A DNA stretch of 64,000 bases, taken from Dromaius novaehollandiae. Taxonomy: Eukaryota > Chordata > Aves > Casuariiformes > Dromaiidae. Within the stretch, counting starts at the first letter, position 1. Each line of letters starts with the position of its first letter. The notes below the pieces were generated by a model. That model ran no database searches, was not told the DNA's origin, and saw only the letters and a list, made by a program, of their open reading frames with translations. The stretch covers positions 20,799,501 through 20,863,500 of the forward strand of contig NC_088099.1 in the NCBI RefSeq assembly GCF_036370855.1, written 5' to 3'. The translations under genes were made by a program, and so were the position numbers. Positions 1-12,125 of this stretch are shown here, in pieces.

Positions 1-3000
1 ATGTGTTCAATATTCAGACCGTGGTAAAATACATTCTGTATGAATTTATGAGAAATAGAAGAATTAAAGTTTTTTTTTCAAAGCATAAGTGATTATTTAT
101 TCACAAGTGGAATTCTAAAGAATAAATAACAGCAGATGGCTAGAATTTTTTTCCTTGAAGGTAAATAGTGATTTTAGTGAATATAGTTGCAGGCAAGGGT
201 TGCTTTTTCTTCACAATCTGATTGGTAAATATTTTAAATTATTGAGGAGGTAAAAGGGTAGAAACGTACTAATTTGACATGAGTAATTTCAAGAAATCAG
301 ATTTTTACCCTCTTATTTGTAACAATAGTAGTGCCTGTCCCTTCATCAGTGTTGGAGCCATTGTATTAGGAATCATGCATATATATACATTCATTAATTT
401 GCCTATTGTAGGTAAAACAGATAAAATATTCATCAGATCTTTTGGCCTGTCTTTCTACAGCACCTCTTGATATAATTTTAATGTTATAGAGGCTGAGTGC
501 TTTTGTCTGTATAACATTTAATTTTAAATCCACACAGCTGTGCTGTTTTATTGGTCCTTGTAGATTTAGTTGTTTAGCTTACTTCATAGGCATTATTGGG
601 CCTTTAACTTTTCAAAATGCCAATAAATCACCAATCCTTTGGACTCACCTCAAATATTCTACCATAGTCTGGTCTCTTTAGGAGAATATCACCTTTACAA
701 ACCTCTCAGGAAGCTTCCTGATTTTTGACAGAATTAGTGTAAGTGCTTTTCTCTTTTGTTATCTCTTTAATAGATTTTTTTTTTCCCCGGATTCTCTGTC
801 TCAGTTGTCTGGTTGAAATGCTGCTTTCTCTATTCTCAGGAACAAAGAAATGGCTCCTGTTTAACTTAATCAAATACTCTGGTCTCTTTCCAATAGAAAG
901 AATAGTGGCCAATTTACCTCTAGCATTATTAAGTCCCCAACAGTTTTCCTGTGTTTGATTTCTGTATGTGCTTTCAGTGTAGCCTGTTTTTTCTACCCTA
1001 TTTCCTTTGTCTCTTTCTCTCTCTCTTTCTTTAAGAAGACTGACATAAAAGAGTATCTTACCCATAACCTATTTTTGTTGCAAAATTTAGTATGGTTTCA
1101 TTCATTTATTTCTTGACATTTGCAATTAAATTAATTCTACCTTCTGCACGCACAAGGTTTTGGTAAATGAAAGTATTGCTGCCCCAAGTACCAGATCTTT
1201 CTCTTTTTGCCATGCTTAGCCTTTGTGCAGCAGAATTCCTGTTGCCTGTAATGGAAAAGCAAAGTATTGCTGCCTTTAACAGTCTTGCCCGTGTGAGAAA
1301 TGATTCCCAAGTTTTGTCTGTTAGTAAATGCGTTCTGGATCATATTTCACAATCAGACTTTCATATGGTCTCTGCTAACATTAGGTTTCTAGGCTCAGTT
1401 TTTTAGTTGTACTTCCCATTCATCACACAGAATAACTGATCCTGGAAAATGAATCTGTGCTGGATGAAACAATAAAACTAGCATCCAGTCTCTGCTGCTC
1501 ACTTTTCTCTTGCAAGCAGAGCCCTTGAAATCAATAGAATCATTCAGGGGAGGCAGACAAGCAAGAGCTAACTCAAACCAGGTACTCCGCACCGCACGGA
1601 AACAAAATGCTTCTGTCCTCTCTGCCTCTATGAAATATAGGTGGCTCAGGTTATAGCAAAATCACAAAAGGAGACTAATTTTGAAAAGAATTCTATGGAA
1701 AAGGCTGACTATCTAAACACTGGTCCTCCACTGCCGGAGGCAGTGAATGCCTGGCTTCTGCATACAACCAGCAGAAATGCCTGGGTCAGTAAATGCTAGG
1801 TGACAGGTTTTTAAGGAGCTGTACTGTACATCTTTGGCTACTCTGCAGTTAAACAGTTTCTGACTTGTCTAGAATAGCAAATGCATCCTCTAAATTGCTC
1901 TTTTTAAAAGGTGGATATTAAAGCAGGACACTGGGAGTACAGAAGGCTGCCACACTAGAATGATACTACAGACCGTTTCTGCTAATGTTTAATTAATTTG
2001 TTTTCATTCTGTTTGCATTCCTTTTGTATCCAGTGTTTTCAAATGTGCTTCAGCGGGACAAAATATTGTCCAGTTTCTGTAGGACAGGCACTGATACAGT
2101 CATTTTTAATCAGAAGTAGAAGAATATACACAGAAAGTGAATTTGGAGTTTACTGCTGTGCAATGCTGGAAACTGGGGTTGTTTCAGGGAAAAGAAACAT
2201 TCCAGGGGACCTTGGGGTCCCGTCAAAATACCTCAGATGTCCACATGCTCATTAGGAACCTCTTGTGAACAAACTGTAAACTGCATTCACTTGTTCCGTA
2301 CTATTTAAATAATCTTAAATAACAAATAGATTTAGGTCTTTCCACATATATTCACCATTAACATTCCAAGAGGAAAAGAGACTAGTTTTGTTCATATAGC
2401 TGATAGAATACAAATTATACGCCTATTTCTGTGGTAATGAAAACCTGGTCACACTAATGCTGCTGTATCTGTTAAGACCTGAATCTGCAGTTTTTAGATA
2501 GTTCACTTGTAAGCGTGGACTGCTCACATCGGTAAAGCTATACACACGTTTTGGCTGCTCTAGTGTTACTGTATTGATCACACTGATGTAAACATTTACA
2601 AATTGCCTTCTAATTTCTACTGTTTCATGATAATTAGAATTTTTACAAATACAATTGTCAAGTCAAAAGCCTGGCTAAAGCATCAATTAAAACCTCAGTT
2701 ATGTTACTGCCAATAAGTGGTCATTAGGGGCATGTGAGGGCAACCAGCATTTTTGTAGAATCAGATTCTTAAGTGTGGAGCTCTAAAACAGATATTTTTC
2801 ATTTTTATTTCATTTATAAATGACTATGAAATACTAAGGCAGCTGTAAGAATAGTGAAGATTTTTTTAATATCAATAGTGCATTAGGAATACAGATCTAA
2901 GTTTTTAAATATTAAACTTTATTATTGATGATTGATAGATGAATAATCCCTGATAGATGGAGAGATGAGCATTCCTAATAATACTGATGGTTTGGGAGAA

Positions 3001-5118
3001 TGTTCGGCATATTTTAATGAGGAAAAAAAAGGAATTACTGACTTTCTCTAACGTGACAATTTTCCTGGAACACGAGAAAAGAGTTTTGTCACATATAACC
3101 AAGGAACACAGTCCAATTTCTTTATATAATTCTTCCTACTTATTATGAACAAACCACTAATTTTCAGTACGTGCTACGGAAAGATAGTGTTTTTACGTCT
3201 GATGTGGTTTTTTTTTCTTTTAGTATGTCATGTATAGTCAAAATGGAAATAACTCTTTCTGATGAGTTTGTGGTTTTGTGCATCACCTGCAAAGTATAAC
3301 ATTTGCTCAAAAAGAAGTATTAGTGCCAAACTACAGCCCCAGCAGAACATTTCCAAATGGAAATAGTTAATTAAACAAACCTCAGGGTAGGTGAAAACTG
3401 TTAATTTCACTCATCTCCTTATTCCCATATCACGTTGCCACCCTAATTAATTTAATCTTCACTGAAAATGAAGTATAAACTCTTGTTTGGGAAGTAGTAA
3501 TCACAGCATGTAACAGTCTGAAATACTGTTCTTAGTCAACACCAGCTGTTTGGCTTGAGGTAGTTTGTGGTGTTGAAAAAGCATTTAAATTATACAGCAA
3601 CAGTGGACTTTTAATGGAATATCTGTTTCCACTCAGTAGAAATTTCTCTGTCAAATCTCAATGTGCAACAGAGAAAAAGAAAGACTCTATCTCTCTTTTG
3701 TTGACTTTCAGCGGGAAATAGAGGAAAGTATAGGGGTTTAGTTATAAAGCCCAATAATATCAGGAAAAAATAGTATCCTTCTGCACCTATGACAAACTAT
3801 TCTGACAGTTACTTGCACAGTGTAAACAAAAGAATGAACAGCGCTTTGTGGTAGGTTTATGACCAACAACGTGACTAGGCGATTTAGCATATCTTGTTAT
3901 ATCACCAGTGCACAACACAGAATAGCTCTTTCTGTATCCTTTCCCTGAAACTATTTTCATCTAAACTCAAGAACTGTGGAGTTAATGGAATGGAAAATTC
4001 ACACAACTTCACACTCCTGCTTTATTCATGACAAGAGAAACAGTTCCCATATATTTCTATGTTAAAGTGCTTCCTTTTTTATTACAATCAAGTTCTTTCA
4101 GTTTGTTTTCTTTTTGCGTGGGTGGATGTTACCTGTCACGATTTAGACAGCACACAAGCGCTTCTGAGCTACTACAGAGTTCTGCTGGCATAGGTATGTA
4201 GGTTGTGATTACTAAGCCCCTAAGGCAGATGCAGTTTTACTAGCTAAATTTTGCTTTTTTCCCCAGTATAATTTGTGGGAAGCAATTCTATAGCTGTGGG
4301 CATACTTTCATAGCCCTAGCGCTTTATTGGTATGTTATACCAGTAACCCTATTTTGGTAGCATTTTCCTAGTATAGGCATGACAAAAATATCCAACATAG
4401 CAATCCAATATAAGTGCAAACAGCTCAAGCAGGTACACATCAGGCACCATACAAAGCTATTTGTACATGCAAACCCTGACCTGCAGTGTGTTATTTGCAG
4501 CCCTCCACCAGATATCTGCGTTTGACCCTTCAATGTCAACAGAAATGTCTGACTAACAGAACATAGTTGTCATCTCTTTCATTATCACAGGATTTTCTTG
4601 GGCCTTCACAATGCTAAGCTTCCATATTAATTAAATGTCAACATTCACTAGTCAGAGACTATGTTATCCAATAAATATCTGCTTGAAGCAAACTACATGA
4701 AGGGTGGAACTTGCATGATTTTTAATACAAATTATTTATTCACAATGTTTGATCAAATTAATCAATGACAGAATAGATGAAAGCGGTAACCATGGCTGAG
4801 AAGGATTTGAAAAATATTAATACTGCTGTTGTAACTCATCTCCCCATTTTTCTTCCGTTAGTCTTCATTTCAGGGGTCTTAACCTTCATCCGGGCCAGAC
4901 CCCATGTTGCTTGCCCACATGCACACCAAAATATTTAATAATAGTAGCAGTCTTCATACAAATAAAGTCCTATTTAGATAAGATGTCTTATTTTCAGTTC
5001 ACCTAGCTTTTTGTTGATAGAAAGTATAAAACCAGAATCCTGATGGGAAATCTAACAATATGTGGCACTTTTCTGTCACTGTGTTTGCTGATCTTAGCCA
5101 TTAACTGTAACTTGTAAA
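1..5118. other. AT-rich intergenic DNA, no gene recognised
   Basis: No open frame here resembles a known protein, and none is flanked by convincing splice sites or is longer than about 85 codons, apart from the low-complexity 119-codon frame at 706-1065 on the minus strand. In human and other vertebrates SPAG6 and PIP4K2A are convergent neighbours, so the 3' end of PIP4K2A could lie to the left of position 1. I did not find its C-terminal coding sequence here. Confidence 0.6.
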
Positions 5119-5235
5119 GATCCTATAGGCAGAGACTATTATCCTAACTGCAGAGATGAGGAAGCTGAGTCAGGGGAGGGAAAGGCAGGGCGCTACATGA
5201 CTGCCCAAGATTGCACAGAGAGGCCTAGTTTCAGG
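5119..5235 (+). repeat. MIR-like ancient SINE remnant
   Basis: The segment reads like the 3' half of a MIR core-SINE. It has a 'tattatcct' stretch, then 'gatgaggaagctgag', a 10-20 base insertion, then 'tgactgcccaagattgcaca', in the same order and spacing as the MIR consensus. The match is by eye and the copy is highly diverged, as expected for an amniote-age element. Confidence 0.5.
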
Positions 5236-5344
5236 GAACCATCCATGTTCAGGCTCGCTATAATCTGCAGAGATAAAAAGCACCTTTCGGCAAGTCAAAA
5301 ATAGCACTTGCTTTATACAGCCCTTCTCCAAGCAGGATCCCCCT

Positions 5345-5465
5345 GTTTGGGCCGCCCGGGAGCCAGCAGGGTTCCCGCACTCTGCACAGCTGCCGAGCGC
5401 TTCTCCCGCGTCCCGGAGGAGTCCGCGGCTTGGTTCAGCGTTGAAGAGCGCTGATATTTCCCCCA
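5345..5465. other. short CpG-rich patch
   Basis: About 120 bases with roughly ten CpG dinucleotides inside otherwise CpG-poor DNA, directly after the MIR-like remnant. It is too short for a classic CpG island. No promoter motif or known exon is recognised. Confidence 0.4.
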
Positions 5466-5499
5466 GCGGTGCTGCAGATGGAGCTCCAAGCAACTGTCA

Positions 5500-6299
5500 A
5501 AGTGCAGTGACTTCCACCCACTCTTAACTTAAGGCAGGTTTAAGCTGGTGACCTACAAGCAGAGGGCTCTGTATCATTTTACTGAACTCCTGTGCAATCT
5601 AGTTCTACTGCCAGGATGTTTTAATCTCAGCAGCCATCTAGACTGTCACCAGGATGGTGAGCTGTAGGCACGCCACAGCGCCAGAGGTTTTATCTAGTCA
5701 TCAGGCCCTTTAAGATTTCAAACCATTCACGTTTTATCTTAATTTCAATGTGAATGTTAGCTCCCTGCCTTTTTCTACGGAGATTTTGCAGGGGGGCATC
5801 CCGAAACACCAGCCTGACCTACGATTATTTCCCTTTAGCCTGAGGAGCATGGGAGGTGCAGGCCTGCCGGAGCTCTTGGGGGCGGCAGGGGTGCAAGGCT
5901 GGTGGCTGTTTTCCAAGGGAACTGCCCAAAGTACAAGGTGAGCCACCTCAGCCACACCTGAGACCCATTTCCCAATTGTAACGTTGACAGCCTTGAGCCC
6001 GCTCCATATCCTAAGAGGCAGAAACTTGTTTAATTGGCTGCAGTTGACTTTTCTTCAGGGACAGCAGGAAAGGAAGAGGTAGTCCGGAGCAAGAATATTG
6101 TGTATTAATCCAGTGCCATGTATGAATCTGGCTGACACGTTGCTTCTTCTTTGCTGTGTACCATTGCCACTCTGCCTTACAGTGGCCTATTGTCCACTGT
6201 ATTTCTCTCATTTAATAAATACAAAGGGGGCTGAGGCAAGCAGGCAGGAGGATCTCATAAAACCGTGGTTCAAAAGCCCTTGGAAAGGACCTAGGATTT
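5500..6299. other. intergenic, nothing recognised
   Basis: Mixed-composition DNA with only short overlapping frames on both strands (up to about 80 codons). No repeat family or coding similarity is recognised. Confidence 0.5.
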
Positions 6300-6720
6300 C
6301 AAAACGAAATGCTGCTGCAGCAGCCAGCACCACAGCATTTTAATTATGATTCCAGTATATTTGTATCACAAAACCTGGCAATTTTAATGACAAAGTACTG
6401 TGATTGCACAAAGTATTTTTAGAACTAATAAAACCGCTGCAGAATATTTGCATGGAACATATTAAGATCCAATTCCTGCATTCATTAGTAATATCAAATA
6501 GCATGTGGTGGATGGTTATTTGAAAAAAAATGCATTCAATGTAAATTGATTTTGTATTATCAAGAATAATGTGGAGAGAGACTTTCCAGCACCTTCAAGC
6601 TTCAGCCATTCCAGCGCCTGCTGCAGTTTATGCCCTAATCTTGTGAGATTTACATAGCATTTTAATTTTCAGTCTTGGTTGTGTTTGCCAGCTGAGAGAT
6701 TCTTATTATACTTCACATTA
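6300..6720. promoter_or_regulatory. candidate conserved noncoding element / enhancer
   Basis: An AT-rich, low-CpG block lying directly beside a CpG island. It is dense in homeodomain-type TAAT cores (for example around 6340-6352 and 6484-6492) and contains a perfect octamer ATTTGCAT at 6446-6453. The texture, long non-repetitive AT-rich sequence without microsatellite decay, resembles vertebrate developmental enhancers. There is no direct evidence of conservation or activity from one sequence, so this is inference only. Confidence 0.25.
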
Positions 6721-6884
6721 ATTCCAAATTCACACCATAACAATAGCAAAAAATGGAGCGCTGACAAAAGCGAGAAGCCAAACACGACTCCATTAAAATA
6801 ATATGCATCACTATTAATGACCTCTGCCTGTCGGTCTGCATTCCTGTGTGGTGCCTCTCTCTGCAGCAGCATCTCTGAGCAAAA

Positions 6885-7690
6885 CCAGCTATCGTCCCCC
6901 TCTGCGCCGCCCTCCTTCCCTCATGCTAAGCAGGAGTCGGCCTTTTCTGAGAGGGGTTTGCACTGATTTCGGAGCCGGCCGCGCTTGGCTGTCCTCTCCA
7001 CACCAGCACCTCCCGCTTCCCGCCCACCCGCGGGCCGCCTGCTCCGCTCCTCGGGGCTGCTGCCCCAGCCGCAAGCACCACGCGCCGGCGGCTGCCTTTT
7101 CCTTGGATTTGCACAGCACTCAGCTGGTTGCCGCAGCTTAACACTTCACATTATTATGAACAGCTAATCCGCATAAAAATAAGGCAGAAGCAATGAAAAA
7201 GAACGAAGTAGACCAGCAGTAATCACTCTCCGTGAAGGAAACCCTCCTGGGTCGGCTACCCGAGGACAACTTGCGCGGTTGCCACCACCCTGCCGTAGGG
7301 CTGGCAGGAGCGTGTCCAGGCTGGGCTGTGACAAGGGGACACTGGCGGCTAAGGCAGGGGCTGGCCTGGCTGCCATCCTCCCGGGGCCGCTGCGTGGGCA
7401 ATGGGGCGAGCCGTGTGGGCCGTGGGGTCCTGCAGCGCCTCGGCCCAGGGCCCAGGGCGATGCTAGAGGGTGGGAAAGCAGGCGGTGAGCTCGGGGAAAG
7501 TCCCCTCGAAAGCAGCTGACGGGCCCGACAAGCGCCACATCTGCTCGCTGCAAAGCCTTGCCTCATCCTGGCTGCCGCCAAGACCACGTCTAACACAGAC
7601 CACGTGGATCCGTCTTGCCCCTGTTGTGTACTTTGTGCAACCGCTTATGCCTGCTCAGGACGGGAACTAAATGCTTCCAGACCTGGCCGA
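6885..7690. promoter_or_regulatory. CpG island 1
   Basis: About 800 bases of GC-rich sequence with many CpG dinucleotides (for example 6974-7100 and 7360-7460), unlike the surrounding DNA. All six frames stay open for up to about 150 codons here. That is expected where stop codons are rare, so the frames are not taken as genes. CpG islands usually mark promoters, and a plus-strand exon-like segment begins about 390 bases after it at 8078. Direction and transcript are unknown. Confidence 0.5.
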
Positions 7691-8077
7691 GAGCGGCTCT
7701 GTACCCGCCTGGACAGCAAGAGCCTGGCTGCAGAAACCCCCCATGCCGCAGCAGAGCTTTGGGGCCTCCTGTGACAGAGTGAGAACATGCTCAGCACTTG
7801 TTCAGATGTGATTTTGAAGACCGTAATGTGAGGTTTGAGTTGAAATTCTCATCCATGAGACTGGAAAGCTTCTGAAGAATGGGCTTACTGAAGGAAAAGC
7901 CAGGCGCTCCCCCAGTGACTAGCCACAGACAGCTTCTCTAGCCCCCGAAACCGCTCAGACCCGAGGCAGGGAGCTGCTCTTGAAAGGTGCTTTGAAAGTC
8001 CTCGGCATTTTATAGAGAAAGACGAGACTGCGTGTACAGGAAGTGATTTTGTCTTGTGCTCCTCTGTCTTTTTCCAG

Positions 8078-8193
8078 AGAAGTCCTGTATGTGTCAGCAT
8101 CACCCGGCGTGTGTGACACAGAGACAGCAGTCATCAGAAGCCACAAGACCGCCTGGGTCAAAGGAAGGCGAGGAAAGCCATACAAAGTTTACA
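8078..8193 (+). other. exon-like segment A, unknown transcript
   Basis: A 116-base segment preceded by a strong polypyrimidine tract and CAG acceptor (8055-8077) and followed by a strong GTAAGT donor (8194-8199). One frame is open across it, entering on the third base of a codon and leaving one base over. That phase fits the start of segment B at 15512. The encoded peptide, which includes the stretch KGRRGKPYKVY, is not one I recognise. It may be an exon of a lncRNA or unknown gene, or chance splice-like signals. Confidence 0.22.
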
Positions 8194-9769
8194 GTAAGTA
8201 CACGTATTTGATCTGTCCGTGCTAGCTGCTCCCAAGTGCTCGAGTCCGGTGTGTATGGGTTCCAGCCCATCTGAATAAAAACACTTTTGGTAGCCGTGGA
8301 GGAAAAGAAACTACTCGCGAGGGCCACTTGCTGCTTTCACAAGAGTAATCAGTCATCTGAAACTGGTAACAAAAAACCCACCCCTGTAGTACAGCACATC
8401 AGACTCCAGCCTGACTAATTTGTGACTGGTTATCTTTTTGTGAACGGCGTGTTGAATCAGATCTGGGGAAAAGTGGGTAATCAGTGAATCAGCCAGTGAC
8501 TTCAGCTCAGTTAGAGACAGAGCTCCGCATCCTTTCTAGCTTGGGACTGTCATTTGTCGCAATGTTCAAACTAAAGAAAGAACATTTTGCTGAAGAACAT
8601 ACTGAGCCAACCAGATCCAGGAGCGTTCGTAACAGAGCTGGGCTTGGTCGCTTCCCCTGATTATAAGTGTAGCATAGCTCCCCTTTACTGAAACAGCGAC
8701 AGAGGATGGCAAATCAGGCAGGTTTGTAGTAAAAGAAATGATTTTTCTCTCCATTCTGAAATGCTGGGAGAGGCATTTCCGATTTTCTTCCTCAGGAGCA
8801 ACTCTGGACATCATGTAGTTCATCTGACCTTTGGCTATGCCGCACCATGAAATCAGACACCGGTAGGAGGGGGCCAGAACAAAGCATGGAGCGATTAATG
8901 AGAGCATTATTTGCGATGTGGCACTGGGCCATGAGTTACCGTACAGCCAGGCTGCTTTACCTTCTGGCAATAGGAACAGTCCAAGTTTTGTGTCAAGCCT
9001 TTTGCTTTAAAAAAAAGAATTACAGTCTTCACTTCTGTCCTTCTTTTATATAAAAGCCTGGTCAAATGAATGAGTGGGAGAGGGAGGGAAAGAACCTTCA
9101 ACTGTAGTGGAAGCAAAATACAAACATAAGGTTAATGTGTGACTTTCATTCAAAGTAGTCTATTCTTTGCACGATCGTTTGGGGCTTTGGGGGATTAACC
9201 AACGAAGAGCAGGATTCTGCTTGTTCAGCCTGGTGTTAATGTTGGCATGATGCTTCCCTGAGCGCAAAGGTTTGCTCACAACCCTCTCCAATCCATCTTC
9301 ACAACGGCAGGGTGCTGGGGTGCAAATACAGCTATCAATGGCAAATAGAGCTATCTTCCAATGTCATCATGTGCAAATGTCTTGACTTGGAGCATGTTAA
9401 ATACTGAGAGAATCAGGTCCATAGAGCTTGAGGATAAGGAAATATACTTTATTATTATTATTACAGTTCTATACCAAGCCTGGATAATAACAAAAAGGAA
9501 TTAGATTCAGCTGCATTTGACTGTAAGGTTAGAGACCAGCAACACCTTGATGGGGAAACAAGAGTGGTATGACTAAAGAGATTCAGAATGATTCAAGATG
9601 GTGTGAATCACCGCGAATCAAACGAGAATGATACAAACCATGCTCTGTGTTAAAGAGCTCCCTGACTGTGCAAAGCTCAGTATGAAACCAGAGACATTGG
9701 GATTCCTTGGTCAAGAGTGGAGGGGGAAGTAACGCTGGAGATAGGGCAGTCTGTCACAGCACCTGACTG
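8194..9769. other. intergenic, nothing firm recognised
   Basis: No coding similarity. The longest frame is 134 codons at 8566-8970 on the minus strand, without recognisable motifs. The part after about 9480 may be the decayed 5' end of the following CR1 element, but I cannot place that boundary by eye. Confidence 0.4.
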
Positions 9770-12125
9770 AGAGGACGTGGTGAATGGGGCTTTCTACAGA
9801 CGACTAGCAGAGGTCTCCTGCTTGCAAGCCCTCATCACCCTCATCATTATGGAGGATTTCAACTACCCAGGCATCTACTGGGAGGGCAACACAGCACTGG
9901 GCAGGCAATCCAGGAGCTTCTTCCACTGCGCTAGTGACAATTTCTTAATGAGAATGCTGGAGGGACCAGCCAGGGAATTGCTGGTGGTGAATGTGTTCAC
10001 AGTGTCATCTTAGGCTTACTTTTTGTGTGACCATAAGATGACTGAATTCAGGCTCTAGAAGCAGACTGGGAAGGTAAGTCCAGAGACTCAACTCTGAGCA
10101 GACTTCAGTTCACTCAGGGAACTGCTAAATAAAATCCCCTGGGATACAACCATGAAGTGGAGGTGTGCCTAGAAGGTCTGAATGATTTTTAAAGAGAACT
10201 TAGAGCTCAGCAAAAACAATCCTTGTGTACAGGAAGACAGAATTCCAGCAGAAGACCTGATAGGCAAAGTGAGCATCATCTCGATGAAACAAAATGCAAA
10301 AGTGAGCATATAATAAGTGGAAATAAGGGAAGGCTGGACGAGAGGGGTGTATTGTTTGGATATTTAAGGACAAAATCAGGAAAATCAAAGCCCAGATGGA
10401 GCTAAGACTAGTAAGGGGCAGTAACAGTAACAAGGATCACAGAATCACAGAATAGTTGGGTTTGGAAGGGACCTCTGGAGATCATCTGGCCCAGCCCCCA
10501 AGAAGCCGAGAAGGGCTCCTACAGATACACTACAAGCAGCTAGAAGTTCAGAGGAAAAGTGGGTCTGCTGATGAAAGGGGAAGACAACCTAGTGATGGAT
10601 GATATAGAAGACACTGACATACTCCATGTCTTCATAGGCAAAGCCTGCTCCCAGCCTTTGTGCATATTAGCATCATTTGGGAAGGAGAGGCGCAGACAAC
10701 AGTAGGGGAGTAACATGACAGAAGCTACTTAGAGAAGCTGGATGTATCCTTGGGGCCACATGGGAATCACCTGAGCATCCTGAAGGAGCTGGCCAGTGCA
10801 ACTGTGAGATTGCTGTCTACTGTCCATGAGAACTGTGGTAACTGGGGAAGTCTCTGGTGACTGGAAGAAGTCTAATACTTCATCTGTCCTTAAAATGATA
10901 AGAAAAGAATCCAGGAAACTCTCTGCTGGTCAGCATCATTGCAGTCACTGGAAAGACCATGGAGCATGGAATACATCTCTGAGGCCATAAAGGACAAGAA
11001 CATATTTGGGAACAGTCAGTATGGATTTACTGGTGGCAAACAGAGCTTGACCAGCCTGCTTGCATTCTGGGATGAAATGACTGAATGACTGAACAAGGTG
11101 AAAGTGTTGGATGTAATCTACCTGACTATAGTAAGTATAGCTTTGACATAATCTCCCACAGCACTGTCATTTTGAAGGCAAGAAGGCATGGACTGGACAA
11201 ACAGATGGTAAGAGGGGTTGAAAATTGGCAGAACCACCAGACTCCAAGAGCAGTGATCAATGGCTCAATATCTGGCAGATGATGTGAGAAGCACCTGAGG
11301 GGTCAATATTGAGATCCAAACTGGCCAGCATCTTCACCAACAACCTTGATGGTGATGCAGTCAGGTTTATTGATGACACTCAACTGTCTGGACTGACAGG
11401 ACAAATAGCAAAGCCTCAGTGCAGAGAGACCTTGACAAACTTGGGAACTGGGCCAACAGGTACCTCTTGAGGTTCAATAAGGAAAAAATGCAAACTTTAC
11501 ACCTTAGGCAGAATAACCCCATGTACGAGCACAGGCTGGGAAGCACCTCACGGAAGAGCAGTCCTGGTGAAAAGGAGCTGGGGTTTACAGTGGACAGCAG
11601 GTTGAACATGAGTCACCACTGTGCTCTCATGGTGAATGGGGCAAACAGCACCCTGGCCTACAGGAGGAGGACAGTGGCCATCAGACAGAGGGAAGTTATT
11701 ATCCCCCTCTATCCAACTTTACATCTGGATCCAGTAGTTCAAGAGGGGTATGGAGAAACTGGAAAGGGTCCAGTGGAAAGTTACCAAGATGGTCAGTGGC
11801 CTGGAGCAGCATGAGAGAGGCTGAGGGTGGTTGCACAGACAACAGAGTCAAACTCTCCTGGTTAGTGCCAGAGGCTTAAACGGGGGCCAGTGGCCACAAG
11901 GTGAGGTCTGGATATTAGAAAAAAAATTTCACCTGGAGTGAACCAACCCTGGAACAGGTTGCCCAGAGAGGTTGGAAAATTTCCATTCTTGGAGATTTTT
12001 CAAGACAGCAAGACAAAGCCATGGCTGACCTGAGGCACTGTCGATGATAGCCCCACTTTAAGCAGAGCGTTGGAATAGATGAATTCAGAGGTCTCTTCCA
12101 ACGAGCATTTCTATGAGTCTAGAAT
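9770..12125 (+). mobile_element. decayed CR1 LINE, endonuclease to 3' end
   Basis: Translated pieces follow the order of a CR1 ORF2. The endonuclease fragment at 9777-10013 has a DFNYPGIYW motif (family form GDFNHPDICW) and a NFL block. Reverse-transcriptase fragments follow: a QYGFTGGKQSLTSLL-like block near 11020-11060, a DVIYL block near 11110, a degenerate FIDDTQL box near 11368-11388 (FADDTKL in the family), then the C-terminal block at 11419-11814 with LGFTVDSRLNMSHHCAL and the REVIIPLY motif. The element ends with a CR1-type 3' sequence near 12085-12125. Many stops and frameshifts make it dead. An inverted CR1 fragment interrupts it at 10437-10502. Confidence 0.88.
10437..10502 (-). 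mobile_element. 5'-truncated CR1 3' end nested in older CR1
   Basis: On the plus strand the segment starts with two copies of an ATCACAGA-type octamer (AATCACAGAATCACAGAAT), followed by GTTTGGAAGGGACCTCTGG. This is the reverse complement of the avian CR1 3' end with its terminal 8-base repeat. It is much better preserved than the plus-strand CR1 around it, so it inserted later and in the opposite direction. Only about 66 bases are present, as is usual for 5'-truncated CR1 insertions. Confidence 0.85.

Noticed and set aside
1..5118. Possible 3' end of PIP4K2A
   Set aside because: Expected from gene order, but no C-terminal coding sequence or convincing UTR landmark is recognisable.
6848..7596. 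Many overlapping frames of 60-152 codons on both strands
   Set aside because: They coincide with a CpG island where stops are rare; no motif or consistent frame suggests protein coding.
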